NCBI GenBank assembly: GCA_025924495.1
Contig: JAICIG010000425.1
Coordinates: 1 to 6,797, forward strand
Source of the DNA: Pirellulales bacterium
Lineage (GTDB): Bacteria > Planctomycetota > Planctomycetia > Pirellulales > JAICIG01
Reading direction: 5' to 3'
DNA length: 6,797 bases
The position numbers and the translations under genes are program-made. This document shows positions 6,512 through 6,797 of the stretch, piece after piece. The number at the start of each line of letters is the position of its first letter. The first letter of the stretch is position 1. Under the pieces are notes generated by a model, which was not told the DNA's origin, searched no databases, and saw nothing but the letters and a program-made list of their open reading frames with translations.

Positions 6512-6537
6512 CAGTCCGGCCCCTGCCCGTCGGACTG
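6512..6537. repeat. Hairpin CAGTCCG/CGGACTG in the right-edge region
   Basis: Perfect 7-bp arms (6512-6518, 6531-6537) around a 12-nt C-rich loop, directly after the CAATTG cluster. There is no T run immediately after it on either strand, so a terminator role is not supported. Its role is unknown. Confidence 0.3.
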
Positions 6538-6797
6538 GGGACTTGGCTTCTTTCTGGCGTTCGACGCCCTGAAACCGCCCCCGGCTGTTCGTGCAGTTTC
6601 GTGCGGAGGTGCGCCGGACCGCCGCGCGCAAGCAAAGTCAACAGAAATACCAGTTGCCGGCTTCAGGAACGCCATCCACCGGGGGCTTTTTGCCTTGTGC
6701 CCTGCAAGATTTGCTTTCGCCCCCCCGGCTCGGCTTCGTATGGTACGAGTGACCGCCGCGGCCCCAGTCTTTCGCGCCATCGGGGCCAAGTCGGCAA

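Larger units (their letters stand above)
6245..6797. other. 553-bp stretch without a supported gene
   Basis: It holds the upstream region of the sialidase-like gene and then GC-rich DNA to the right edge. A frame from ATG 6434 stays open to the edge (121 codons), but it has no Shine-Dalgarno sequence and a low-complexity Ala/Pro/Arg composition. Opposite-strand frames look the same. I see no tRNA, insertion sequence or protein motif. It contains the clustered CAATTG sites and one hairpin, listed separately. Confidence 0.5.

Noticed and set aside
6434..6797. Frame open to the right edge from ATG 6434
   Set aside because: It has no Shine-Dalgarno sequence, a low-complexity composition and no recognisable motif. 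Long open frames are common by chance at this GC content.

Overview
The window looks like GC-rich DNA from a planctomycete (probably Pirellulales-like). This is inferred from the gene set: a large secreted-type FAD oxidoreductase with a golvesin-like tail, a signal-peptide sulfatase start, an Asp-box sialidase-like protein, and a small exported thioredoxin-like protein of a type I associate with that phylum. It is not proven, because no rRNA or other marker gene is present.

Layout from left to right. (1) A FAD-dependent oxidoreductase runs on the + strand and probably enters from beyond the left edge. (2) A 104-bp gap holds a hairpin and an extended -10-like motif. (3) A small exported protein gene (2047-2619, + strand) is interrupted by one in-frame UGA at codon 61. 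The UGA falls in C-Y-R-(UGA) and is followed 33 nt later by the loop of a 12-bp hairpin with a bulged U and a loop that begins with G. (4) A strong terminator-like hairpin follows. (5) A gamma-glutamyltransferase-superfamily gene runs on the - strand. (6) After a divergent promoter region comes a broken sulfatase start on the + strand. (7) A non-coding stretch follows, with a 10-nt-periodic sequence. (8) A sialidase/BNR-repeat protein runs on the - strand. (9) The last 550 bp contain no gene I can support.

The most interesting feature is the interrupted small gene. Its UGA sits where a second Cys would complete a CxxC redox motif, the reading frame continues cleanly for 129 codons, and the downstream hairpin meets the usual criteria for a bacterial SECIS element. 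I read it as a candidate selenoprotein with a CxxU motif. A simple nonsense mutation or a sequencing error is the main alternative.

The genes do not form one obvious operon. The oxidoreductase, sulfatase remnant and sialidase-like protein fit the carbohydrate/glycan-scavenging lifestyle of planctomycetes. The transferase-like enzyme has the catalytic Thr of the GGT family but an altered gamma-glutamyl pocket, so its substrate is uncertain.
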